Both the position numbers and the translations under genes were made by a program. Under the pieces are notes generated by a model. The model had not been told where the DNA came from. It was given only the letters and a program-made list of their open reading frames with translations, and did not search any database. Positions 51,315 to 61,053 of a stretch of DNA of 64,000 nt are shown piece by piece. The stretch's first letter is position 1. The number at the start of each line of letters is the position of its first letter. Source of the DNA: Methylophilus sp. (lineage in GTDB: Bacteria; Pseudomonadota; Gammaproteobacteria; Burkholderiales; Methylophilaceae); contig JAUYRP010000034.1 of NCBI GenBank assembly GCA_030696695.1, forward strand, positions 620,001 through 684,000, written 5' to 3'.

Positions 51315-52382
51315 ATGAGTATCGAAATCAATCACATTAGTAAATCATTTGGCAAATTTAATGCCCTGCAAGATATCAATTTCACCGTGCCATCAGGTGA
51401 GTTGGTTGCGCTGTTAGGCCCATCTGGTTGCGGTAAAACCACATTGCTACGAATTATCGCAGGCTTAGAGTCACCTGGTGAGGGCCGCATTGCTTTTCAT
51501 GGGGATGACACAACAGATTTGGATGTGCGCAAACGCCAAGTGGGCTTTGTGTTTCAGCACTATGCATTGTTCAGACACATGACAGTATTCGAAAATGTCG
51601 CATTTGGCTTAAGGGTTCGGCCGAAAACGACACGCCCCAATGAGGCGGAGATTCGACGTCGCGTGCACGAGTTACTTAATTTAGTGCAGTTAGATTGGTT
51701 GGCTGATCGCTACCCACCACAACTGTCAGGTGGGCAACGTCAGCGTATAGCATTGGCACGTGCATTGGCAGTGGAGCCGAAAGTGTTACTGCTTGATGAA
51801 CCGTTTGGTGCGTTAGATGCAAAAGTACGTAAAGATTTGCGTCGCTGGCTGCGCCGATTGCATGACGAACTGCATATCACCAGTGTCTTTGTCACACATG
51901 ACCAAGAAGAAGCATTAGAAGTCGCTGATACTATTGTGGTGATGAACCATGGCAAAGTCGAGCAAATAGGCTCACCACAACAAGTGTATGATCAACCTGC
52001 CTCGCCTTTTGTATATCAGTTTTTAGGCAACGTGAACCAATTTGAGAGCCGCGTAACAAAAGGGCGAGCGAAAATTGAAGACATTCACATCGACTCAACT
52101 GAGCATCATGCTGTAGAAGATGCCGATGCCTTGGCCTATGTGCGGCCACATGATATTGAGGTGTTTACAGAGCCTAATGGTCACGCGAGTTTTCCAGCTA
52201 CCGTGAGTTATATTCACTCGCTAGGACCTTTAGTAAGGCTGGAGTTACAACGAAACGCCGAGAATACAATCATCGAGGCAGAACTCACGCGCGAGCGCTT
52301 TTTGCAACTGCAACTCAAAGAGGGGTCACAAGTGCATGTGCGCCCTAGGCATGTACGTGTATTCTTAAAGCCATCTGCATGA
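51315..52382 (+). CDS. cysA: sulfate ABC transporter ATPase CysA
   Basis: The 355-residue protein has Walker [11 protein letters not shown]-loop FVFQHYALF, signature [15 protein letters not shown], Walker [13 protein letters not shown] and His-switch VTHDQEEA, then a C-terminal TOBE-like domain with [11 protein letters not shown], typical of CysA. It powers sulfate uptake by CysT/CysW. Start behind AAGGAAATAGGG. Its stop is 4 bp from the stop of the convergent small gene. Confidence 0.95.
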   Translation: MSIEINHISKSFGKFNALQDINFTVPSGELVALLGPSGCGKTTLLRIIAGLESPGEGRIAFHGDDTTDLDVRKRQVGFVFQHYALFRHMTVFENVAFGLRVRPKTTRPNEAEIRRRVHELLNLVQLDWLADRYPPQLSGGQRQRIALARALAVEPKVLLLDEPFGALDAKVRKDLRRWLRRLHDELHITSVFVTHDQEEALEVADTIVVMNHGKVEQIGSPQQVYDQPASPFVYQFLGNVNQFESRVTKGRAKIEDIHIDSTEHHAVEDADALAYVRPHDIEVFTEPNGHASFPATVSYIHSLGPLVRLELQRNAENTIIEAELTRERFLQLQLKEGSQVHVRPRHVRVFLKPSA

Positions 52383-52386
52383 GTTG

Positions 52387-52608
52387 CTAATCATAATCAT
52401 CGGCATCCTTTATAGTTGCCGATGTATTGGCGCTTAGACATTCAAAGCCCGCTTTTTCCATTTGCACGCGGTATTCGCAAGTGGGGGAGTGCCCCTCTAA
52501 ATTGCCATTGATAGCAGTCGTTTCTTGCTTGCAAAATACGCAACGATAACGATGCGCCTGACCTTCAATATGTTCTTGCGGATAATCAATGTAGAAAACT
52601 CTTTTCAT
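52387..52608 (-). CDS. small zinc-ribbon-like protein, unknown
   Basis: This 73-residue protein has YRCVFCKQETTAINGNLEGHSPTCEYR (CxxC, then His and Cys), which looks like a one-zinc finger. No signal peptide. A clear GGAGCAACG-type ribosome region precedes the start (minus strand AAGGAGCAACGT). I recognise no family. Confidence 0.6.
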   Translation of the reverse strand: MKRVFYIDYPQEHIEGQAHRYRCVFCKQETTAINGNLEGHSPTCEYRVQMEKAGFECLSANTSATIKDADDYD

Positions 52609-52911
52609 ACGTTGCTCCTTAATTACGCCCTAGTATAAACAGTCGCAAAACCCATCGTCTTGTTGTTCAATTATCCCCCAATCCTACATCATTTCAACAT
52701 GTGATGACTAATGCGCGCGGGGTTAAATCATGATAATATGCGCACTTTGCTGATTCAGGTGAATCCTGTTTAAGTGGTTGTTTGAAAATTAGTTTTTAAC
52801 AAAAACTATGACATGGTATCCAACCATTACTTCATGTACTCCAGTGCACATTTGTTGAAGGCTTGCATATGAAATCAGCTCCATTAAAACACCTAATTTA
52901 TTGACGCATCA
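52609..52911. other. 303-bp gap upstream of ispB
   Basis: Divergent promoter region for the small zinc-ribbon gene and ispB. It holds short frames only (for example a 16-codon frame from ATG 52809-ish and an 11-codon one just before ispB), no tRNA, no terminator and no copy of the dyad motif. I see nothing else that I can support. Confidence 0.4.
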
Positions 52912-53880
52912 GTGGCTTTACAATCATTTCAAATTAACATCGCAAACGATATGAAGGCAGTGGACACAGTGATTCGTCACTCATTGCATTCAGAAGTCCC
53001 GCTGATCAATCAAGTTTCAGAGTACATCATCCATAGCGGTGGCAAACGCTTGCGTCCAGCATTGGTGTTGTTGTCTGCCAATTTGTTTCAAGGCGTGCAG
53101 GCAACACATCATCAACTAGCGGCTATCGTAGAGTTCATTCATACCGCGACACTATTGCATGACGATGTCGTCGATGAGTCTGATTTACGTCGTGGAAAGT
53201 CTACTGCCAATCATGTATTTGGAAATGCAGCCAGCGTGCTGGTGGGCGATTTTTTATATTCTCGCGCTTTCCAAATGATGGTGACCCTGCAAAATATGCG
53301 TGTGATGGAGATATTGGCGGAAGCGACGAATACCATCTCTGAAGGTGAAGTGCTGCAATTGCTGAATGTGCGTAAAGTAGACGTTACAGAAGAAGCCTAT
53401 TTAAAAGTCATTCACTTTAAAACGGCTAAATTATTTGAGGCAGCTACGCGTTTAGGCGCAGTGATGAGCAACGCAGATGCAGAACAAGAGCAAGGGTTAG
53501 CGGCCTATGGCATGCATTTAGGCACAGCGTTTCAATTGATTGATGATGTGTTAGATTTAAGTGGTGACCCAGCGCAAATCGGTAAAAAATTAGGCAACGA
53601 TTTAGCAGAAGGCAAGCCTACATTGCCGTTGTTGTATGCCATGCAACATGGCACAGAGTCAGAGGCTGCGCTGATTAAAGCTGCCATTACGCAAGGCGAT
53701 TTGGCGCAATTAGAGGCGGTATTGGCAACGTTGGCATCCACAGGTGCTTTGGAGTATGTGCGTAAAGTGGCGAGAAAAGAGGCAGACTTAGCGTGTCAGG
53801 CAATCTCCTCATTTGCACACCATCCACATCATCAAGCGTTGACAGATTTGGCCGACTTTGCAGTGACACGCCAATATTAA
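52912..53880 (+). CDS. ispB: polyprenyl (octaprenyl) diphosphate synthase
   Basis: The 322-residue protein starts with GTG at 52912. It has GGKRLRP, the first Asp-rich motif LLHDDVVDESDLRRG, and the second LIDDVLDLSGD, plus GNDLAEGKPTLPLLYA (key part GNDLAEGK), as in IspB. It makes the long-chain isoprenyl side chain of ubiquinone. Monocistronic, closed by the terminator at 53904. Confidence 0.93.
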   Translation: MALQSFQINIANDMKAVDTVIRHSLHSEVPLINQVSEYIIHSGGKRLRPALVLLSANLFQGVQATHHQLAAIVEFIHTATLLHDDVVDESDLRRGKSTANHVFGNAASVLVGDFLYSRAFQMMVTLQNMRVMEILAEATNTISEGEVLQLLNVRKVDVTEEAYLKVIHFKTAKLFEAATRLGAVMSNADAEQEQGLAAYGMHLGTAFQLIDDVLDLSGDPAQIGKKLGNDLAEGKPTLPLLYAMQHGTESEAALIKAAITQGDLAQLEAVLATLASTGALEYVRKVARKEADLACQAISSFAHHPHHQALTDLADFAVTRQY

Positions 53881-53903
53881 CCCTATAAATTTGATCCAAA
53901 AAA

Positions 53904-53931
53904 ACGGCCTATTGCATCGCTAATAGGCCGT
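53904..53931. terminator. bidirectional terminator between ispB and the convergent gene
   Basis: ACGGCCTATT and AATAGGCCGT form a 10-bp perfect stem. A-run on the left side gives a T-run for the minus-strand gene; on the right side the T-run for ispB is short. Confidence 0.8.
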
Positions 53932-53954
53932 GTCTTGTGCTTTCAATTCGTACA

Positions 53955-54365
53955 TTAATTCAAAATAATTTGCTCACCTGTTGCGTGATAGTAGCTTAAG
54001 TGGGCACATTCGCTGGTGCCAGTTGTCAGTGAGCCATCAAACAAAGCCTCACCGTCCACATCTACCACTGCATAACCATTATGGTAAAGCGTGACTTCCG
54101 CTTGCTTAGGGCTCATTGTTTTACGTGGCTGATGCTCGGCAGACTGTTTTTGGCGCATCATAAAACTAATGCAAGTCTCTTCTTCATCCTCGCCGTAAAT
54201 TTCCCATGAACGATCACCCGTCAATTGGGCTAACCAACCAGGCAAATCCACTTCCACGCGACAAATGATCGGTTCATCCCAAGCGGGGTGGTCAAATTGA
54301 TTTAATTCAACCTGTGTTTTGTCAACTTGCGTTCTGTCGAATACTTTATTGTCGTTTGTCATCAT
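53955..54365 (-). CDS. conserved protein of unknown function
   Basis: This 136-residue soluble protein has an Asp/Glu-rich middle (WEIYGEDEEETCISFMMRQ) and a beta-rich C-terminal part (EVTLYHNGYAVVDVDGEALFDGSL). No signal peptide, no membrane helix. I recognise no family. Start from ATG 54365, with AAAGGACAG upstream on the minus strand. Confidence 0.6.
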   Translation of the reverse strand: MMTNDNKVFDRTQVDKTQVELNQFDHPAWDEPIICRVEVDLPGWLAQLTGDRSWEIYGEDEEETCISFMMRQKQSAEHQPRKTMSPKQAEVTLYHNGYAVVDVDGEALFDGSLTTGTSECAHLSYYHATGEQIILN

Positions 54366-54531
54366 CTGTCCTTTGCCTCAATTACATCTATTATGTGGTG
54401 ACTATTCAATACTATTCAAGAGCCTTGCAATATTGATCTAGCAATTTCTACACCAAAATCATTTTCGATATTGCACACATATATTAACGGTGCGATGATT
54501 GCAAAAGTTTACATCCACGTACAAGGTTATT

Positions 54532-55404
54532 ATGTTCGATTTTTTCGCACCATTGTCAGAATTATTACGCAGTGAACCTACATTATTTATTTCCCTCTCC
54601 GTGATTTTTGGCCTTTTGGTGGGCAGTTTTCTCAATGTGGTGATTCACCGCATGCCTATCATAATGGAGCGAGAATGGCATGCTAACTGCCTTGAATTAC
54701 AAGGCAAAGATGTCCCTGAAAATACCACATACAATTTGGTGACACCGCGTTCTGCTTGCCCTAAGTGCCAGCACAACATCACAGCCTTAGAGAATATTCC
54801 AGTGATTAGCTATCTATTTTTAAAGGGAAAATGCAGTGGATGCCAATCGCCTATCAGTGTGCGCTACCCCATCATCGAGGCAGTCACAGGCTTGCTCATA
54901 GGGGCTGTCGCAGTGAAGTTTGGGTATAGCACGACCACCTTATTTGCGTGGGTGTTTGTGTTTGCTTTAATTACACTGACATGCATTGATTTTGATACAC
55001 AATTACTGCCCGATGACATTACATTACCCTTGCTGTGGCTGGGCTTGTTGTTCAATTTAAACAACGGTTTCGTCAGCTTATCGTCAGCAGTGATTGGCGC
55101 TATGGCGGGCTATTTGATTCTTTGGTCAATCTATTGGCTATTCAAATTAGTGACGGGTAAAGAAGGCATGGGCTATGGTGACTTTAAACTACTAGCAGCC
55201 ATAGGCGCTTGGTTTGGTTGGCAATTGTTGCCTGCGGTGATTTTGTTAAGTTCAGTCATCGGTGCAGTGATTGGCATTGCCATGATTGTATTCAAAAATA
55301 AAGATAGGCAGACGGCCATTCCATTTGGTCCATTTTTAGCATTAGCGGGCATGGCCGCGTTGTTTTATGGCCAACAACTCGCTGCTTTTTACTTAGTCCG
55401 ATAA
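54532..55404 (+). CDS. pilD: type IV prepilin leader peptidase / N-methylase
   Basis: From ATG 54532 (CAAGG upstream) the protein has 290 residues. It has GSFLNVVIHRMP, the tetracysteine zinc motif CPKCQHN...KCSGCQSP, and the two catalytic aspartates in CIDFDTQLLPDD and GYGDFKLLAAIGAW, with eight or so membrane helices. It cleaves and methylates type IV pilin and type II secretion prepilins. It is the first of the pilD-coaE-zapD-yacG cluster common in betaproteobacteria. Confidence 0.95.
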   Translation: MFDFFAPLSELLRSEPTLFISLSVIFGLLVGSFLNVVIHRMPIIMEREWHANCLELQGKDVPENTTYNLVTPRSACPKCQHNITALENIPVISYLFLKGKCSGCQSPISVRYPIIEAVTGLLIGAVAVKFGYSTTTLFAWVFVFALITLTCIDFDTQLLPDDITLPLLWLGLLFNLNNGFVSLSSAVIGAMAGYLILWSIYWLFKLVTGKEGMGYGDFKLLAAIGAWFGWQLLPAVILLSSVIGAVIGIAMIVFKNKDRQTAIPFGPFLALAGMAALFYGQQLAAFYLVR

Positions 55405-55420
55405 ATATATTGGTGCATAA

Positions 55421-56029
55421 ATGAATGTGGTTGCACTGACAGGAGGCATCGGTAGCGGTAAATCAGAAGCCACACGCATATTTAAAACGCTAGGTGTGCC
55501 AGTGGTCGATGTGGACGATATTGCCCATGCGTTAACCGCTGCAGGAGCCCCCTTAGTGGCTGAAATCGCAACTGCGTTTGGTGCTGAATATGCCACGAAA
55601 GAGGGGGCGCTGAACCGTCCGCTGATGCGAATACTGGTGTTTAATCAGCCAAAAGCCAGAGAAACATTAAATGCCATCATGCATCCTGCAATTTTTGAAG
55701 AAGCCAAGCGCCAATTAAAAGCCTTAGCGTCATCTCCTTATGCTGTGTTGGCGATTCCTTTATTACAAGAGAGTCCGCGGTATTTGCCATATATTCAGCA
55801 TGTATTGGTCATCGACTGTGATCCAGCATTGCAGCTCACTCGTGTGATGCAACGCAGTGGGCTCACTGAACAGGAGGCTACTAAAATGATAGCGGCACAA
55901 GCTTCACGTGAGCGTCGGTTAGCGATTGCAGATACTGTCATCAACAACGACGAAGATTTGCCTGCGCTGCAAGAAAAAATTGCGCTATTTCACAAAAATT
56001 ACATTAATACTTGCATAGTTAGCAAATAA
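55421..56029 (+). CDS. coaE: dephospho-CoA kinase
   Basis: The 202-residue protein has the P-loop GGIGSGKSEA, VVDVDDIAH, RPLMRILVFNQP and VLVIDCDPALQLTRVMQRSGLTEQEA in part, and QASRERRLAIADTVINND (key part ADTVINN), the CoaE signature. It phosphorylates dephospho-CoA in the last step of coenzyme A synthesis. It is 16 bp behind pilD. Confidence 0.95.
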   Translation: MNVVALTGGIGSGKSEATRIFKTLGVPVVDVDDIAHALTAAGAPLVAEIATAFGAEYATKEGALNRPLMRILVFNQPKARETLNAIMHPAIFEEAKRQLKALASSPYAVLAIPLLQESPRYLPYIQHVLVIDCDPALQLTRVMQRSGLTEQEATKMIAAQASRERRLAIADTVINNDEDLPALQEKIALFHKNYINTCIVSK

Positions 56030-56085
56030 ATCTGATAATTCACTGCAATTTACAACCATAAGTAAGCTGACTTAATACCCTAATC

Positions 56086-56841
56086 GTGTCTAGCTACGAA
56101 TTTCCATTTAATGAGCGCATCAGAACCTATCTTCGGTTGGAAGATTTGTTCACTAAAGTGCTGCATCATGTCAACGTAGGGCACGAATTTAATCATCACG
56201 CTGCACTCATTTCCATCCTGCAAATGCTCGATATTATTGATCGCGCTGACCTTAAAATGGATCTACTACAAGAGCTTGAACGTCAAAAATCCCATCTGCA
56301 ACATTTACGCGGCAATCCAAATATCTCCGAAGATGCGCTGAATACTACCATTGCCAGCTTAGAGAAAAGCGCTTTGGCTTTGCGTGGCGACACACTTAAA
56401 TTGGGCCAAGCATTGCGTGAAAACGATTGGCTGATGAGCATTAAACAACGTGCCAATATTCCTGGTGGTGTATGTGAGTTTGATCTGCCTTCATACCATC
56501 ATTGGCTGTATTTGGGCGAAGAACGCAGACGCAAAGACTTTGATACGTGGTTATCTCGCTTAATGCCTATGCACCAAGCTATTCAGACTATTCTTCAGAT
56601 TTTAAGAGGCAGTGGGGAGTTAGTGAAGCTTGTGGCACGCCAAGGCGCATTTCAACAATTATTGGGTGGTGTCAGGCCGGCGCAGTTACTAAGAATTGAA
56701 ATCGAGGATTCACCTTGTTTTCCCGAAGTCAGTGCCAATAAATATGCCATTAATATTCGCTTCAATAGTTTAGATTTTGTGCAAAAACCTAAGCAATGTG
56801 ACCATGATGTTGAATTCTCCATGGTCATTTGTAATTTCTAA
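56086..56841 (+). CDS. zapD: cell division protein ZapD
   Basis: The 251-residue protein starts with GTG at 56086. YEFPFNERIRTYLRLEDLF is the conserved ZapD (DUF1342) opening, with ISILQMLDIIDRADLKMDLLQELERQ in part and C-terminal CDHDVEFSMVICNF-type end (key part DVEFSMVIC). ZapD bundles FtsZ filaments at midcell. It is the third gene of the pilD-coaE-zapD-yacG block. Confidence 0.94.
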   Translation: MSSYEFPFNERIRTYLRLEDLFTKVLHHVNVGHEFNHHAALISILQMLDIIDRADLKMDLLQELERQKSHLQHLRGNPNISEDALNTTIASLEKSALALRGDTLKLGQALRENDWLMSIKQRANIPGGVCEFDLPSYHHWLYLGEERRRKDFDTWLSRLMPMHQAIQTILQILRGSGELVKLVARQGAFQQLLGGVRPAQLLRIEIEDSPCFPEVSANKYAINIRFNSLDFVQKPKQCDHDVEFSMVICNF

Positions 56842-56858
56842 ACCTAAGGCTAGTTGTC

Positions 56859-57053
56859 GTGTCAGAAATTTCCAAAAAACGTTTAGTCAATTGTCCTCAA
56901 TGCGGACAACCTGCAGAGTTTAGTTCTGAAAATCCATTCCGTCCTTTTTGCTCAAAGCGTTGTCAATTGGTTGACCTTGGCGATTGGGCAAACGAGCGAT
57001 TCCGCATTCCCGACACTACGCCACCTACACTGGATGACGAACAATCCAATTGA
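56859..57053 (+). CDS. yacG: DNA gyrase inhibitor / zinc-binding protein YacG
   Basis: The 64-residue protein starts with GTG at 56859. It has the Cys4 zinc motif VNCPQCGQP...FCSKRCQLVDLGDWANERFRIP, essentially invariant in YacG, which binds GyrB and inhibits its DNA binding. 17 bp behind zapD. Confidence 0.94.
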   Translation: MSEISKKRLVNCPQCGQPAEFSSENPFRPFCSKRCQLVDLGDWANERFRIPDTTPPTLDDEQSN

Positions 57054-57137
57054 ATTATGTCTGGGATTGATAGTCACTATGACTACGTAATCAGATTTAA
57101 GCAATCACTCAGTTAAACCCATTAAGGTCTTATTATC

Positions 57138-57575
57138 ATGAACGTTATATTCCGTAATTCATTCGCAGCCATCATACTGATGCTACTCAGTAGCCTAGCG
57201 CATGCCGAAGTCACGATCTCTGATGCTTGGGTGCGTGCCACGGCGCCGGGACAAAAAGTGGGTGCTGCCTATATGACTTTGCAAAGCCCTCAGGCGGTGA
57301 AGTTGGTGTACGCAGAAAGCAAGAGCGCGGATGAAGTTGAAATTCATAGCATGAGTATGACCAATGGCATTATGAAGATGCGCAAGCTTGAGGCGCTCAG
57401 TTTATTGCCGAACAAGCCAGAAAAGCTTGCTCCCGGAGGATTTCATCTCATGTTGTTTGGCTTGAAAGCGCCACTCAAAGCGGGAGAAAAGGTGACTTTA
57501 ACGCTGTGTTTTAAAGATGATAAAGATCAGATTACGCATCAGGATATTACAGTGCCCATTAAAGAGCCTAATTAA
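57138..57575 (+). CDS. periplasmic copper chaperone PCu(A)C
   Basis: The 145-residue protein has a signal peptide ending LAHAE. It has the PCuAC fold: ISDAWVRATAPGQKVGAAYMTL, then VEIHSMSMTNGIMKMRKL and GGFHLMLFGLK, giving the Met/His copper site (H-x-M ... M ... H-x-M). It delivers Cu(I) to cytochrome oxidase CuA or scavenges copper. It stands alone after yacG. Confidence 0.92.
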   Translation: MNVIFRNSFAAIILMLLSSLAHAEVTISDAWVRATAPGQKVGAAYMTLQSPQAVKLVYAESKSADEVEIHSMSMTNGIMKMRKLEALSLLPNKPEKLAPGGFHLMLFGLKAPLKAGEKVTLTLCFKDDKDQITHQDITVPIKEPN

Positions 57576-57590
57576 TAGGTTTCGCCAGTA

Positions 57591-58556
57591 TTAGGTTTCA
57601 TTAGCCTGCCATGCACCACGTTGCATTGCAATGCCCCTCGCCCCACAGCGCAATGCCAAAGGTAAGTGCTGAGATTGCATGCCACCCAGTGCATAAATGG
57701 GGATATGGTAGTTCTGTATCGTTTCTGCAAAAGTTTCCCAGCCTAGAGGTGTAGCATCCGGATGACTCTCTGTGCGCAACACAGGGGATAGCACCGCAAA
57801 ATCTAAGCCCAGTTGTTCTGCGTGGTTAAGTTCGGCCTTGTGATGGCAAGATGCGCCGACAATCAAATCGTCTGGTTTTCTATCAAGTTGCATCAGTGCA
57901 TAGCTGTTTAAATGTACACCATGTGCACCCAGCGCACTTGCCAAATCTATGTCTGCGCTCAGCATTACCTTTGTGCCATATGGTGCGCATAACGCTAATA
58001 CTTCATGTGTAAGCGCTGAGAGGGCATCCACATTCAAGTGCTTTTCTCGAATTTGGATGAGCTGTAAACCCTGATCTAAAGCTTTGGCCAATGCTACTAA
58101 AAACTGCGCTTTACCCATTTCAGCCACATGGCTGATGGCATATAGGTTAGGTAAGGCTAATGCATGCATAATCGGTGCATTGGCTGGCAGAATAGGGCTC
58201 ACATCAATGTGGCTTGGTGATTGCCAAGCAAGCGCCTGCCCTTCTAATGCTGAGACTTCATCTTGCCATGCAAACACAAAGAAAAAATGGAGTAATACCG
58301 TCTTGGCTTCGGCATCGTGTGTAGCCGGGTAATCGTAGCGTCGAGTAAGCCAAGGCTGAATATCCGTGGGTGTCACACCTAGCTCTTCTTGTAGCTCCCG
58401 CGTAAGTGCGTGCTGAGGTGCCTCTCCAATTTCAATTTTGCCACCTGGAAACTCCCACCAACCTGCCCAGCCTTTGCCCTGCGGACGACTCGCCAACAAA
58501 AACTCACCGTTTTGTTTTTGCAGTATCGCAACCGCTACTTGCACAACCTTACTCAT
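57591..58556 (-). CDS. Nudix hydrolase fused to ThiE-like domain
   Basis: From ATG 58556 the protein has 321 residues. The N-terminal MutT domain (1-130) has the Nudix box GGKIEIGEAPQHALTRELQEELGV (key residues G-x5-E-x7-REx2EE). The C-terminal TIM-barrel part (about 140-320) has LIQIREKHL, GVHLNSYAL, VGASCHH and YALGGM, as in thiamine phosphate synthase/TenI. This fusion is known from many proteobacteria: it removes 8-oxo-dGTP; the second domain is of unsure activity. It overlaps the preceding ATPase gene by 8 bases. Confidence 0.9.
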   Translation of the reverse strand: MSKVVQVAVAILQKQNGEFLLASRPQGKGWAGWWEFPGGKIEIGEAPQHALTRELQEELGVTPTDIQPWLTRRYDYPATHDAEAKTVLLHFFFVFAWQDEVSALEGQALAWQSPSHIDVSPILPANAPIMHALALPNLYAISHVAEMGKAQFLVALAKALDQGLQLIQIREKHLNVDALSALTHEVLALCAPYGTKVMLSADIDLASALGAHGVHLNSYALMQLDRKPDDLIVGASCHHKAELNHAEQLGLDFAVLSPVLRTESHPDATPLGWETFAETIQNYHIPIYALGGMQSQHLPLALRCGARGIAMQRGAWQANET

Positions 58557-59418
58557 GAGCGGGAGATAATTTAAGTTTGCCTGCGTAATCGCGTGCAAAT
58601 TGATAGGCGACTCGGCCACTTCGTGCGCCACGCGACAGTGAAAAGTCTAATGCCGCTTTGCGCGCTAGATCATCGAATGCAATATCAAAAGTCTTTAACC
58701 AGCTTGCAGCAATCAGCAAATATTCGTCTTGGTCAAATGCATAAAAACTGAGCCATAAGCCAAACCGTTCCGCCAGTGCGGTTTTTTCTTCGATGGTATC
58801 TCCTGGGCGAATTTCGCCATCAGCATGTGTTGTCGGTAGATTATCGGCAAACATTTCAGGCATTAAATTTTTTCGATTAGAAGTGGCATAGACCAGCACA
58901 TTGTCAGAAGTATTGGCAATAGAACCATCTAAGACCACCTTGAGTGCTTTGTAGCCTTCGTCATTGGCTTCAAAGGTGAGGTCATCACAGAAGATAATAA
59001 ATTTTTCTGGGCGGTGGCGAATTATGCTGACAATCTCTGCTAAATGTACCAAGTCATGACGCTCTACTTCAATCATGCGTAGACCTTGTGCTGAAAACTG
59101 AGTGAGCAGGGCTTTGACTAGCGTAGACTTACCCGTCCCGCGCGCGCCAGTGAGCAGCACGTTATTGGCGGGTAACCCTTGTAAAAACTGGCGGGTGTTG
59201 CGCACCACCTCTGCTTTTTGTCGGTCGGCAAACAAAATACTGCTCAATAGAATGGCATGAGGGTGCGTAATGGCTTGTAATTCACCTTTGCTAAATTTTG
59301 CCACCCAGCGCCAAGCGATGGCTGACCAATCAATTGGCGCATTGGTGACAGGCAAGATTGTCTCCAGCTTATTGATTAAGCGTTCAGCGCGATTGATTAA
59401 GTTTTCTAGTGAGCTCAT
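58549..59418 (-). CDS. AAA ATPase, DUF815 family
   Basis: This 289-residue ATPase has Walker A GARGTGKST, Walker B IIFCDDLTFE, sensor-1 VLVYATSNRKNLM and a lid with YLLIAASWLKTFDI. DUF815 proteins are common next to mutT in betaproteobacteria; the substrate is unknown. Its end overlaps the Nudix gene, so they are co-translated. The 208-bp gap behind it up to argJ (59419-59626) is the 3' side of argJ and contains no gene. Confidence 0.9.
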   Translation of the reverse strand: MSSLENLINRAERLINKLETILPVTNAPIDWSAIAWRWVAKFSKGELQAITHPHAILLSSILFADRQKAEVVRNTRQFLQGLPANNVLLTGARGTGKSTLVKALLTQFSAQGLRMIEVERHDLVHLAEIVSIIRHRPEKFIIFCDDLTFEANDEGYKALKVVLDGSIANTSDNVLVYATSNRKNLMPEMFADNLPTTHADGEIRPGDTIEEKTALAERFGLWLSFYAFDQDEYLLIAASWLKTFDIAFDDLARKAALDFSLSRGARSGRVAYQFARDYAGKLKLSPAHE

Positions 59419-59626
59419 ATTTATATTAGTCTGGCTTAAATTTTTATTAAATTCATAACGTTAGTTTGTGATGTAAGGCTAGACAGATGCAAGCAACCAT
59501 CACTGGAAAATGCTCAGGCAAGATGAAGTACGCGGCACGAAAGACAAATTAAATGCAGGCAGTACAGATAGTACGGCAAGTTTAATTTATCTTGAAGTAA
59601 CAAAGTAATTCACTTGTATGTGCATT

Positions 59627-60853
59627 TTATGAACGGTAGTCAGCATTAATTTTGACGTAATCATATGAAAAATCACACGTCCAAATCGTCACATCTGCTT
59701 TGCCTCGATTGAGCACTACCCGCACTAAAATATCAGATTCCTTCATGATGGCGGCCCCTTGTGCTTCTTCATAACTCGTTGCTCTGCCGCCTTTTTCGGC
59801 AACCAGTACATCACCTAAATAGAGTTCCATATTATTCACATCTAAATCGTCAATCCCAGCATAACCAATAGCGGCTAAGATACGACCTAAGTTAGGGTCA
59901 GAGGCAAAAAATGCAGTTTTAATCAGTGGGGAGTGGGCAATGGCATAAGCCACTTTGCGGCATTCAGCTTCATCTTTGCCACCTTCCACTTTCACAGTCA
60001 TAAATTTAGTGGCGCCTTCACCATCACGCACAATCGCTTGTGCTAGTTCAATAGCAACATCGGTAAGGGCGTCACGCAACGTAACAAAGTCAGCACTTTG
60101 CTCAGTCACCATAGTGTTTCCAGCTAGGTGGGTTGCCATCATAATCAGGCTGTCATTTGTAGACGTATCGCCATCCACGGTGATGCAGTTAAACGATTTG
60201 TTCACTGCATGGTGGATGATGTTTTCCAAAGCCGTTTGGCTGATGGCTGCATCCGTTGCAATGTAACCCAACATGGTGGCCATATTGGGGTGAATCATGC
60301 CAGAGCCTTTACTGATGCCAGTGATGGTCACGGTTTTTCCGTCAATCTGCAGTTGACGGGAAGTGCCTTTGGCCACAATGTCGGTGGTCATAATGGCTTC
60401 TGCCGCATTCAGCCAGTTGTCTTCTTTCAGGTTTGCGATGGCAGCTGGTATGCCTGCAATGACTTTATCCACAGGCAATGGCTCTAAAATCACGCCGGTA
60501 GAAAAAGGCAACACTTGGTTGGCTTGAACATTAAGTTGTTTGCTTAACGCTTCGCAGCTTTGTTGTGCTCTCAACAAGCCATCTTCGCCTGTGCCTGCAT
60601 TAGCGCAACCCGTGTTCACTAATAAAGCGCGTATGCCGCTGGCTTGCGACAAATGGGATTTACAAAGCGTCACAGGAGCCGCGCAAAAGCGATTCTGTGT
60701 GAATACGCCAGCGACGGCGCTGTGTTCTGCCAATGTCATCACCAGTACATCTTTGCGGTTAGGCTTGCGTACATGGGCTACTGCATAGCCTAGTTGAACG
60801 CCTTTTACAGGTAATAGAGATTCCGCTTTGGGTGCGCTTAATTTGACAGGCAT
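59627..60853 (-). CDS. argJ: bifunctional glutamate/ornithine N-acetyltransferase
   Basis: From ATG 60853 the protein has 408 residues (60862 is an alternative three codons earlier; the long frame to 60985 is not supported). It has [47 protein letters not shown] (key: autocleavage before the Thr of ATML) and [10 protein letters not shown], all typical of ArgJ. It recycles acetyl groups in arginine synthesis. Cytoplasmic; monocistronic. Confidence 0.95.
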   Translation of the reverse strand: MPVKLSAPKAESLLPVKGVQLGYAVAHVRKPNRKDVLVMTLAEHSAVAGVFTQNRFCAAPVTLCKSHLSQASGIRALLVNTGCANAGTGEDGLLRAQQSCEALSKQLNVQANQVLPFSTGVILEPLPVDKVIAGIPAAIANLKEDNWLNAAEAIMTTDIVAKGTSRQLQIDGKTVTITGISKGSGMIHPNMATMLGYIATDAAISQTALENIIHHAVNKSFNCITVDGDTSTNDSLIMMATHLAGNTMVTEQSADFVTLRDALTDVAIELAQAIVRDGEGATKFMTVKVEGGKDEAECRKVAYAIAHSPLIKTAFFASDPNLGRILAAIGYAGIDDLDVNNMELYLGDVLVAEKGGRATSYEEAQGAAIMKESDILVRVVLNRGKADVTIWTCDFSYDYVKINADYRS

Positions 60854-61053
60854 TGCAATCATTCCACAAAATTTAAAGAGGTTTATTTTAACGTATTCAG
60901 CTGAGATAAGCGCGTTAATTGGACATGTAATCGGCTTCAAGTAATAAGTTGCTAGATTTCTGCTATGTGGTTGATACGCTTGCACTTAATGCTAGTTAAA
61001 TGCATATTGTGATACACTAAAAAGCTAAAAATAATTATACAAACAACATCTAA

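Noticed and set aside
52609-52911. pqqA or another very short gene in the larger gaps
   Set aside because: I looked for the Glu-x3-Tyr pattern of PqqA in the gaps of the window and found none; PQQ synthesis genes are not in this window.
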